Below are positions 10,707 to 19,100 of a DNA stretch of 23,785 nucleotides, one piece after another. The first letter of the stretch is position 1. Each line of letters opens with the position of its first letter. Position numbers and translations under genes: made by a program. This DNA is from Priapulus caudatus (Eukaryota; Priapulida; Priapulimorpha; Priapulimorphida; Priapulidae): positions 358,654 through 382,438 of the forward strand of contig NW_014577237.1 of the NCBI RefSeq assembly GCF_000485595.1, given 5' to 3'. The notes beneath the pieces were generated by a model. It was given only the letters and a program-made list of their open reading frames with translations, did not search any database and was not told the DNA's origin.

Positions 10707-10935
10707 TCTCTCTTCCGCTCTCGTCCTCCTTCTCTCTCTCCCTCTCTCTCCCCTTCTCTCTCGACCTCTCTCTCCCCTTCTCTCTCGACCGCTCTCTCCC
10801 CCTCTCTCCCTCTCTCTCCCCTTCTCTCTCTCCCTCTCTCTCCTCTTCTCTCTCGACCGCTCTCGCCCCCTCTCTCCCTCTCTCTCCCCTTTTCTCTCCC
10901 TCTCTCCCCTTCTCTCTCCCTCTCTCTTCTTCTGC
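10388..10935. repeat. (CT)n polypyrimidine tract, about 550 bp
   Basis: The plus strand is almost entirely C and T, mainly CTCTCT with CCCT, TTCCT and CTCGACC variants. The pure run near 10675-10701 is the longest uninterrupted one. The minus strand is correspondingly all purine. Long homopurine-homopyrimidine mirror repeats can form triplex H-DNA. Ser/Leu or Arg/Glu frames here are artefacts. Confidence 0.95.
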
Positions 10936-11404
10936 TGTAAAGGTAAATGTGACAACACGATTCATGAATATTTTATTCTGGCAGATATAATGAAGAGAAC
11001 GCGATCACAGCTCTAACCATATGCTAGGCAAATCAGAAAAGATTGTGCGCCTTATAATAATATCCCATAATTATTAATAGACTAAATATCAGATTGGTAA
11101 GACCCTAAATAAGTAATAAAGACGGAATGCTTTTTCACAAAGAAATAAATTACTCGAAAAATAAGATATAAATACTTATAAAATGAGGCATAAATGTATT
11201 AAATGTCGATCTATCTACTTAGTATATTTATTTCAGGATTAATTATTAGACAAATTTCTCTCAAAATCCTAGAGATTCATCAAAAGGATTGAGCTAACAA
11301 GTAACTTAACAACATTTCCAGACCCTCTGCACACGAGACTGTGTTTACTAGATCATGCACATCATCGCCACACTGGTTCCCTCTGCTCTCTCGTATACTA
11401 ACTA
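10936..11404. other. Non-genic AT-rich stretch
   Basis: No exon recognised on either strand. Confidence 0.45.
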
Positions 11405-11655
11405 TCTAAGTAGTATACACATATATATATATATAATATATAGATATATATATAGTACTCTAAGTTAGATACAGAGATAAGATCTTATATCTAGCTTATA
11501 ATAATCTAATATTTATACTAAAGCGATGTAACTATATAATAGACCTCACACTACATAACGTATAAAGTTTATAATTAGTTAATAAGGTATATATATATGA
11601 TATATATAGTATATTATTACTATATATGTACTATGTTATTATATATGAGATCAAG
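11405..11655. repeat. AT-rich (TA)n block with short palindromes
   Basis: Repeated TATATATA, GATATATA and ACTATATA runs, many self-complementary. Strongly AT-biased compared with the flanks. Confidence 0.8.
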
Positions 11656-11741
11656 TTAATCATGTAAGCCGTAGCGGTTCAGGCAGCGGTGTCGTAAGTA
11701 AAAACGAAAAAAGTCACGTCGTCGCGTTATAATATTTTCGT

Positions 11742-11817
11742 CGGTGTGTGTGTGTGTGTGTGTGTGTTGTGTGCTGTGGTGTGTGTGTGTTGTGTGATGT
11801 TGTGTGTGTGTGTGGTG
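11742..11817. repeat. (TG)n microsatellite
   Basis: TG units with GTTGTG and GTGGTG variants, of the same style as the tract at 597-1990. Confidence 0.9.
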
Positions 11818-12267
11818 GATACCGGCGCGGGCAGTGCTTTAGAATAACCATCACCGCATGCAATACTCACGAATCTTCTTCTTCATCCTTCTTCTTCTTT
11901 TCCACGCATCCAACCTCGGATCGATGCCGGCCCCTGTGTCTGTCCTCCCCTGTATTCAGAGCGTTGGGTGTGCTACTTCAATCCTAAATTAATTTGAGCA
12001 CTTCACGTGCGAACGCCTGGGGTTGCAGCTGTGGGTGTAATTCAACGTAATTCGGCGTAATTCGTGTTCTCTTCAAATTTGATCTACTACCTTCATGCCC
12101 AACAACTGTACATAGCACAGTTTATACTGTATGTACTAGTGTGTGTAGTATAGTGTAGCAGCCCTGTAGCGTACGCCCGTGTGAACGGTGTCAGTGTTAG
12201 TGTTAGGGGCGTAGAGTAGAGATAGAGTTAACGCTAGAGGTAACGGCCACAATTAGGGTTAGGTGAA
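11818..12267. other. Non-genic stretch
   Basis: No exon recognised. A GTAATTC motif repeats three times at about 12037-12064 with a spacing of about 11 bases. Confidence 0.45.
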
Positions 12268-12425
12268 TAGAAGGATGGGGAGGGGAGGAGGAAAGGAGGA
12301 GAGGAGGGGAACGAGAGGAGAGGAAGAGGGGGAGGAGAGGAAGAAGGGGAGGAGAGGAAGAGAAAGGAGAGAGGAGGAAGGAAGGATGAGAGAAAAGGAG
12401 GGAGGAGGAGAAGGGACGGGTACGG
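12268..12425. repeat. GA-rich purine tract
   Basis: GGGGAGGAGGAAAGGAGG-type repeats, nearly all purine on the plus strand. Ser/Pro frames on the minus strand are artefacts. Confidence 0.9.
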
Positions 12426-12439
12426 GGACAATTGAAATG

Positions 12440-12750
12440 TAAGTGCTCGTGTGTGTGTGCGTGCGTGCATGTGTGCATCTGTGTGTGCGTACGCGCTTGC
12501 TGTGTGCATCTGTGTGTGCGTGTGCGTGAGTGTGTGCGCGTGTGTGTGCGTGGCGCGCTTCGCGTGTGTGGCATCTGTGTGCCTACGCGGCTTGCGTGTG
12601 CGTGTGTGCATCTGTGTGTGCGTGTGTGGCATCTGTGCGTGCGTGCGTGCGCGTGTATGCGTTCGTGCGTGCGTGCGTCGCGCTGAATGTAATCGACGTT
12701 AAACAAACGTGTGCGTGACGTGCGCGTGTGGCGTGCCGTGCGTGGCGCTG
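12440..12750. repeat. (TG)n/(GTGC)n/(CATCTGTG)n complex repeat
   Basis: GTGTGTGCGTG units mixed with at least five GCATCTGTG units, including CTGTGTGCATCTGTGTG. A GTAATCGACG/GTATCGACG-plus-AAACAAA motif occurs at about 12690-12706 and again at about 12753-12769, suggesting a local direct duplication. Confidence 0.85.
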
Positions 12751-12966
12751 ATGTATCGACGGATAAACAAATGTGACAAACACGGAGGACCGCTAACAGC
12801 GCGAGATTTTATCGAAGTCAACGCCAAAGTATACACTGCTGCTGTTATCTCGCTTACGAAACAACAAAGTGGTGAAAAAAACAGTCAATTTGAGCGGCCA
12901 CTGAACACCTTGAATGAAAAAAGCAGCGCAGGCAGTAGCAGTAGCAGCAGCAGCAGTATAGTATAG
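12751..12966 (+). other. Unrecognised open stretch ending in poly-Ser (CAG/AGC repeats)
   Basis: One frame stays open from the TG repeat (start near 12709) to a stop at 12964-12966. After the repeat-encoded part it reads a roughly 60-residue stretch beginning at HGGPLTARDFIEVNAKVY and ending in a run of about nine serines from AGC/AGT repeats. I do not recognise it, and it may be chance. It lies just before the second N. Confidence 0.2.
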
Positions 12967-12982
12967 TGACGGCAGCAGCAGT
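12932..12982. repeat. CAG/CAGTAG trinucleotide repeat
   Basis: GCAGTAGCAGTAGCAGCAGC and a second GCAGCAGCAG run, separated by TATAGTATAGTGAC. It ends at the N. Confidence 0.85.
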
Positions 12983-12983
12983 C

Positions 12984-12984
12984 N
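12984..12984. other. Single N (assembly join)
   Basis: A second lone N, again immediately before internal retrotransposon sequence, as at 4224. Confidence 0.8.
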
Positions 12985-13711
12985 CCGTGCGGTCCTCAGC
13001 ATTCGCAGTTATGTCTGAAGTGCGACGTTGCTTCGGGGGGTCTTCGATTCGCGGTTGGTACCTGTGTGCGGAGTCCTGTGGCTCTCCTGTCGCTCAAGGC
13101 CGCCCCCAACCCAAACGACCCACGTCGCCTGTGCAGACCTAGTCGCTTGCCGCAGTCGGTGATGGCCCCGGGCGTAGCCCGGTTGCGTGTTGTCACCTGA
13201 GCACACGGCGACGTAATTGCTGCTCGACTGACTACACAGATGGTGGCTGGCAGAAGACGCACAGTGAAAAGCGAAGCCCACCTGTCGCCGTGGGTCATGG
13301 ACTCTTCCCTCTTTGTGGAACACTTATAGCACGTGGTGATCAGTGGCACTTGGTGAGACTGAGACTGAGACAGGAACACGTGGTGAGAACTACGGCAGAG
13401 CGTCGGCAAGTGAGTTCCGGGGGCGGGAGCCTACAGGATCGCCGTCGACGCCGAATGTTCTACCGGCCCGTGGACGCGTGGGAGGAACTTCGCGTAGTGC
13501 CGGGGCCCACTAAGCGCCCCGTGCCGCGATCAGTTTATTTTGTAGTTGCGCATTCTTTTGTGATGTTTACCGCTGGCGGTTGCCCTCGTTCTTAGCGGAG
13601 TGTTATTAACAATGTGCGGTTGTTTTAGTGGTTCAAGTGTTATCTGCTATGTTTTATTTTATTTGGATAGTATAAATTGAGCAGGGGCTTTTCAATTTTA
13701 AGTTGGGGGGA
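12985..13711 (+). mobile_element. Internal 3' region of the LTR retrotransposon (copy B)
   Basis: From about 13140 this aligns with 4690-5262 of copy A, including TTGCGTGTTGTCA, GATGGTGGCTGGCAGAAG, GCAGAGCGTCGGCAAGTGAG and GGAACTTCGCGTAGTGCCGG. It ends in the polypurine tract AGTTGGGGGGA at 13701-13711. The 12985-13140 part has no partner in copy A. No intact protein is seen. Confidence 0.7.
13701..13711 (+). promoter_or_regulatory. Polypurine tract, copy B
   Basis: AGTTGGGGGGA directly precedes the TGTAGCAGATTCGC start of the LTR. Confidence 0.7.
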
Positions 13712-14511
13712 TGTAGCAGATTCGCTTTTAGAATCGTGCTCGATGTGCAGTTTATTTCACGGGAGATGGCGCTAGCCGCGAGGACGATTCCAGGAAGGCA
13801 GAACAATAGAGAAAACGGCGCGAAGAAGGAGATACGCCTGAGAGTGATGGCGGCCAGTTGTGTTTTAGAATGCGTCCGATGTTAATTACTTAACCGTGTA
13901 CGTATGTAGCCAGTATGTGTACGTATGTAGCTGTATGCTGTAGCTAGTAGTGTACGTGGTATGTACATTATAGTATATTTAATTGGTAAAATCGTACGTG
14001 TTATGGAATATTGTAGGATTTGTAGACTATTGTGAACGTAATGCAAGTTAGTTATACGGCTAGCGTAGGTGTACGGAGGGAGGGAAGGAAAACTTCATCT
14101 GTGTGTTTATTAATTATGAGAAGAATCGTGACACTATAGGGTGGAGAGTTCCACTCTAGTGTGCTGTAGCCAGCAGACTGTGGAACGCCACTGTGTTTTG
14201 TCGTTTCTGCTATGTGCATTTGTTTCTCCTATATTATATGCGTGTGTTTTCGCCTCTACGGAATACTTTTAGCAATTATTGTTGACGTTCGTAAGCGATT
14301 TTAGTTTGCGCTGGATGTGCAGGCGTGGCTGCAGTTACTGCCTACTTTACTTATCACTTCGTGACCGACACCCCCCCCCCTTTCTCCGGCGCTCGGGTGT
14401 TTGACTCGCTCTGCCTCGTCGCGATCCTATAGTGATCGAATCGGTAAAGGACGGGGAGTAACGGCCCTGTCAGGGTGCGCGGCGGACAACGGCAACATAC
14501 TATACACGGCA
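13712..14511 (+). mobile_element. Long terminal repeat, copy B
   Basis: Begins TGTAGCAGATTCGC and ends near TACACGGCA. It matches LTR fragment C over its first roughly 260 bases and LTR copy A over its outer parts. Its middle (about 14223-14340) differs from that of copy A. It lies about 60 bases from the receptor exon, inside what would be that gene's intron. Confidence 0.7.
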
Positions 14512-14572
14512 ATGGTAAGTAGTCGACCGCGTTGGTTAGTGCGGTAATAATAGAGAGGGTGAAAATCGTTAC

Positions 14573-14759
14573 ATGTAGGACGACGTAGATGGAGTAAAGT
14601 GGCATAGAAACAGCGCCGACCGTCACGTCTGTGACGGCAAGGTTAACGATGTAATAGTGGAACGTCGTCTGCAACTTTTTCTCCATGGCAACGGCCGCCA
14701 TGACGAGCGCGTTTCCGAGCACCGTCATCGATATCCAGACCGCCATCCGCAACGTCGCT
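14573..14759 (-). CDS. Class A GPCR exon encoding TM1 and TM2 (partial or orphan exon)
   Basis: Read on the minus strand, this exon gives 62 residues. TM1 (about residues 5-25) contains the GN pair (Gly15-Asn16, the conserved N1.50). After the loop MEKKLQTTFHYY comes TM2 with NLAVTD (Asp44, D2.50) and SMPLYSIYVVL. The loop and TM2 style resembles biogenic-amine and muscarinic-like receptors. A TTTAG acceptor after a pyrimidine-rich stretch lies at 14760 and a CAT|GTAACG donor at 14572, giving 62 whole codons after one leading base. No exon for TM3-TM7 in the right order is visible downstream to position 1, so the intron would exceed 14 kb or the gene is broken. The LTR copy B ends about 60 bases beyond the donor. 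The receptor class is confident; subfamily and functionality are not. Confidence 0.75.
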
Positions 14760-15177
14760 CTAAACTCGACAAAAGAAGTATATCAGTTGAGTTATTCACA
14801 TTATGTATGCATGTTTTTCACCCTATGGCGTCTCCAACAAATGGCGTCTTTATACCTTAGTTGCCGTTTCACCATTTGCTGACCATTGCATGCAACATTA
14901 CAGCAATCCGTTTCCTCGCAGAATTGTTATTATACTGGGCACGTCCAAACAGTTGTCAACCATATGCAATCGCATCCATGTCATTTGTTATTACTTATAA
15001 TAAATAAGAACTTTTGTCAAAGTAAATTGCCGCACGTTCGTGAGATTTTTCCCAAAAGTGTCTATTTCAACCTTATAAAACTCACCAACTTATAACGATA
15101 GAAGCAATATTCATACATACACCACGCTTTATTAAATCCAAAACAAATACTTTCCTATTCCTCAGATAACCTATAAC
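14760..15177. other. Non-genic stretch
   Basis: This would be an intron or the 5' flank of the receptor on the minus strand. I did not find PDXDC1 N-terminal exons on the plus strand. Confidence 0.45.
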
Positions 15178-15608
15178 GTCAATAAACTCGAAACTCACAG
15201 GGATTATTGCTAAGACATGTATGATCTTGCATGTAAAATTCTAGAAACGTAACTCAATTACTTCGCGAGATATGGTAGGTAAATACACTTTCCTACCGGG
15301 CATACGCCTATTATGCCTGTATAAGCCTATGAGCATTACCGCGCATAAATAACAGCTAATTAATTAGACTAATCGTGCGTCAATTAACTCGAAACTCACA
15401 GGGATTATAGCTAAGACATGTATCATTATGCATGTAGAATTATAACTCAACTCCTTCGCGAGATATGCGTATAATAGCCTATAAGCGTTACAGCGCGTGC
15501 ATATTTGCTATTTAATTAGGCTAATCGTGCGTCAATAAACTCGAAACTTACAGGAATTATAGCTAAAAGACATGTATCATCATGCATGTAGAATTCTAGA
15601 ATTCTGAG
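15178..15608. repeat. Degenerate tandem repeat, three units
   Basis: GTCAATAAACTCGAAACT, or a one-base variant, occurs at 15178, 15379 and 15532. Each is followed by ACAGG-ATTAT, GCTAA...GACATGTAT and GCATGTA-AATT, and in the first two by TTCGCGAGATATG. Spacings are about 200 and 153 bp. The third unit is cut by the inverted-repeat element at 15609. Confidence 0.85.
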
Positions 15609-15684
15609 AGGGTCTATGTCTCACAGGGTACTGCCGGAACGTACCCGGGGTACGGTCCGGTATACCGGAACGTACCCTGGTACC

Positions 15685-15717
15685 AGAGCATATAAATCAA
15701 CGTGATTTATATGCTCT
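15685..15717. repeat. Perfect 15-bp hairpin in the centre of the MITE-like element
   Basis: The arm AGAGCATATAAATCA, a three-base ACG loop, and its exact reverse complement. Confidence 0.9.
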
Positions 15718-15798
15718 GCTGGTACAATCTAATATGCCAGACCGTACCTCGCCTACTCCACTAACGAGTCTAGGTCTAGTGAGTCGCCTACGCCTACT

Positions 15799-15822
15799 CC
15801 CTAACCCTAACCCTAACCCTAA
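15799..15822. repeat. Interstitial telomeric repeat (CCCTAA)4
   Basis: Four perfect CCCTAA units, the complement of the metazoan telomere repeat TTAGGG, lie inside the inverted-repeat element. Confidence 0.9.
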
Positions 15823-16042
15823 TCATATCAGATAGTTACCAGGGTACGTTCTGGTATACCGGACCGTACCCAGGGTACGTTCCGGCAGTACCCTGGGAGA
15901 CATAGACCCTATGAGCCTTAGTATGTTAAATCCATTAATCGCTTATCGTAAAACCATATCTTAGATATTAATCTCTGTGTTGAGACTTTCTAGAATCTTC
16001 ACACACATTCTTACTGGACGACGTGTGTTGCTTTGTTTTCAG

Positions 16043-16132
16043 CGGTCAGGCAGTAGTAGAGGTTATAGAGAAACTAGAACAAATAATTCTGTACGATGAA
16101 GACGAGGATGAAGATGACAGTTCTAGGCAAAG
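16043..16132 (+). CDS. PDXDC1: PDXDC1 exon a: acidic N-terminal segment
   Basis: Follows a TTTGTTTTCAG acceptor and ends before GTACGG. It encodes GQAVVEVIEKLEQIILYDED and a further acidic run, matching the position of the vertebrate segment that ends in an acidic DEDEE patch. It starts with one base of a split codon and ends with two. Confidence 0.8.
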
Positions 16133-19100
16133 GTACGGAACAAAAACGCTTGTCGTAGTTTGACGTAAACACATCGTATTTGGTATCGATCGTACATCGT
16201 ACATCGTATCGTAACTAACTACGTTAGTTATTTGAGAAAATGGAGTTTAGTCAGCGGAAAGGAATAGCGGCTATCTGAACAGATCATTTGTAAGACCCTA
16301 CTCTCTCAGCTTTAATTAATTAATTATCAAATTTAATATAATAATAGTCATAATATATTATTATATCTTGAATTTCATTCATTTATCGTTATTTATTTAT
16401 ATTTATTTTATCGTGCATTAGTAGCAGTAGTATTTTGCCATGCGTAGTCGTAGCTTTTACGGTCTTATTTTCCGCGACAGGGAAACCCCGTTACAAGTAC
16501 TCGATGAGGATGGCAAAATGGCCGTCCTGTCTCACAGCGTGGCAGCCTACATGTCCACCCTGGACCACGGTCACCTCAGACCCCTGACCACACGCATAGT
16601 CTCCGACACGACCATCTGGCTGGCCAGGTTTTTCAGGTGAGTTAGTTCGCGTCTTTATTCGTTGCATGTTTCACGTCGTAAAATCGAGCCTATTTCTTGA
16701 ACTTTCTTTGAAGTTTAAAAATTTTCTTAAAGAGATCTCCCTTCTGCCTTCTTCTTACTCTTTCTCTTCTTCTTTTTCTACTTTTGTTCTTCTTATCGCT
16801 CTTTCTGCTTCTCTATCTCTCCCTCTCTTCCTCTCGCTCCCTCTCTCTGTCTCCCTTTCTCTCTCTCTCTCTCCCTCTCTCTCTACGCCTGCTGCTTCGC
16901 CTACAGTGACCACTGTATGGAGGTTTGAGTGTGCATGTACGTCTCTATACGCAGGTTTTTTGGCAGTTCGGCGTTCTTCCACGAGGACTACAGGGAGGGG
17001 CTGCTGCGCGTCTGCCGTCTCGGCCTCCACCGCAGGTACCCCAAGTACGCGAGCGAGGGATTCGAGGCTCTCTACCGGAGACCCCCCGTCTTGTACCTCA
17101 GTGTGGCTGCTAGAGGAGGCATGGTCCAGTTCCTCTGCGCCCAGGTACGAACGCGAGGGCTGAGGGAGAGGGGAGAAGGAGGGAGGAAGGGGGAAGGGAG
17201 GGAAGGAAGGAGGGAGGGAGAGAAGGAGGGAGGGAAGGAGGGAGGGACAGAGGATAGAAGGGAGGGAGGGAGGGAAGGAGGGAGGGACAGAGGATAGAAA
17301 AAAGGGAGGGAAGGAGGGAGAGACAGATGGAAGGAGCGAGGGAAGGAGAGAGGAAAGAAAGGAAGGCGGGAGGGCGTGTGCCTTAGAAGGGTGGGCAACT
17401 GCTCAAAGCATCGTAGATAGGAATAGCATCTTAAGTCATTTTCATAGGTTGTGGAGTCGAGTGCTCTGCAAAATGTAATGACACTGTGGAATTATGGCAG
17501 TCGTAACGTCGTACTTTAATTATCTTTTTAATATGCTTTGTTAATAGTTCTAGTGGTATAATTCCAATAATTCAGCAAGAATCGCTGTCATTCTTAAACA
17601 TGTTTGTTGTGTGGTGACATTTGATTCTCGGATTCAAGATTAATGTATATGTATTTGCAGCTGGGACTGCCTTCGTCTTGTGTGTCAACTGTACCCTGTG
17701 GGGTAGAAACTTGGAACCGATATAAAATGGTGAGTGAAATAGATAATCTATAAATACTGTGATTTTATAAAGTTTATAATTATGATAATAAATATAATTA
17801 TAAATTCCATGTGACTTTATAAATTTGTTGCGTTACTAACATGGGAAGACAATCTTTAAGTGGATATCTTGGCGCGAGTGGACATCGTCGTGGCGACTGT
17901 ATTCGTGTTTTCTGCAGGACAAGATTTACCTGGAGGAGCTGGAGAAGTAGATACGTGACGACATTTCAGCGGGAAGGTCACCTGTCCTCGCCGTGGCAAA
18001 TGCTGGTGAGATATATATCTGTCAGTAATCTCTCGTCCACTAAAAGTTGCCCCCTTGCTTTGTGAGCTGCTCTGACGTAGATAAGTCTCAAATGGATTTC
18101 AGTACACTATATACTGTAGAATATATTATACTATACAAAGTACCGTAGTTGTATATACTATACAAAGCAAAGAAAAAGTGAAGAGTACCTATATTTCTGT
18201 CATTTAAACTATCGAGGGATACTGTTGCTCCTAAAACGATGACCCGTTTACAATCGACTCTGACGTTTCGTGGCATCGTTATGCAACAATGCAACGTGCA
18301 GTGGCGCCCCCTGTGGTGTAATTACAACCGTAACAAGGTTGCAATCACGTTTGTGAATGTCGACAGGTACGCCGGTCGTCGGACAGGTCGACGACATAGA
18401 GGGCGTTCAGGACCTGTGCAAGACGCATGACATTTGGCTTCACGTTGAAGGTCACGGCCTTGCCAGCCTCGTTCTCACGGACACGCCGAACAACCCCGCG
18501 GTACGTACCGACGCTCCGTACAGATGAAGTTGTGTACAAAAAAGTGTGACTTATAGTATACACGAGTATATACGGTATATCTAAACAATGCCATTCACAA
18601 GCTATAGCATATATAAGCAATACTATTAACGCTTTGTACGACATGTAAGCAATACCATTCACAGTCTACCCACTGTATTTAACCGAAGCTGCTCGCCTCT
18701 CGATTTCGATTATTCGATTACAATACCATTTGTATTTGATACTGCATGAAGGCAACGCCATTCACACTCTACACAGCGTATTTAGCCGCTCACCTCTCGA
18801 TCTCTCTCCGCCTCTGTTCTCTCGCAGGCTTCCAAGATGGCGGACAGCGTGACGCTGACGCCCGGCACGTGGCTGGGCGTGCCCGCGCTTCCCTACGTGA
18901 GTCTGTACGCGGCGTCGGAGCCCGCCCTCGTCCACGCCGCGGGCCTCGCAGCATTCAACAGCCACCTGCGTCTCAGCTGCCTGCCGCTGTGGCTCTGCCT
19001 GCAGAAGCTTGGCTGCGAGGGCGTGTGCGGACGCGTCGGACACGCCTGCGAACTGGTGCGTGGCCCCGTCTCATCGCATACGCACACCCACACGGACACA

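Larger units (their letters stand above)
15609..15910. mobile_element. MITE-like element with about 75-bp terminal inverted repeats
   Basis: The left arm (15609-15683) and right arm (15835-15910) are reverse complements with only a handful of differences. Both begin AGGGTCTATGTCTC from the outside in. The 150-bp centre holds a perfect hairpin and four telomeric repeats, with no coding sequence. TGAG lies directly left, and ATGAG right, of the element, so a short target duplication is possible but offset by one base. A non-autonomous DNA transposon is the likeliest reading; superfamily not assignable. Confidence 0.8.

Noticed and set aside
10295-10990. Ser/Leu and Arg/Glu-rich ORFs on both strands
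   Set aside because: Direct products of the CT/GA tract.
12203-12718. ORFs in the GA/TG region
   Set aside because: Simple-repeat translations with no domain.
14657-14882. Plus-strand ORFs over the receptor exon
   Set aside because: They are antisense shadows of the TM1-TM2 exon on the minus strand.
16929-17297. Long plus-strand frame continuing past 17144
   Set aside because: Only 16955-17144 is exon. The rest is the GGGA tract read through a GT donor.
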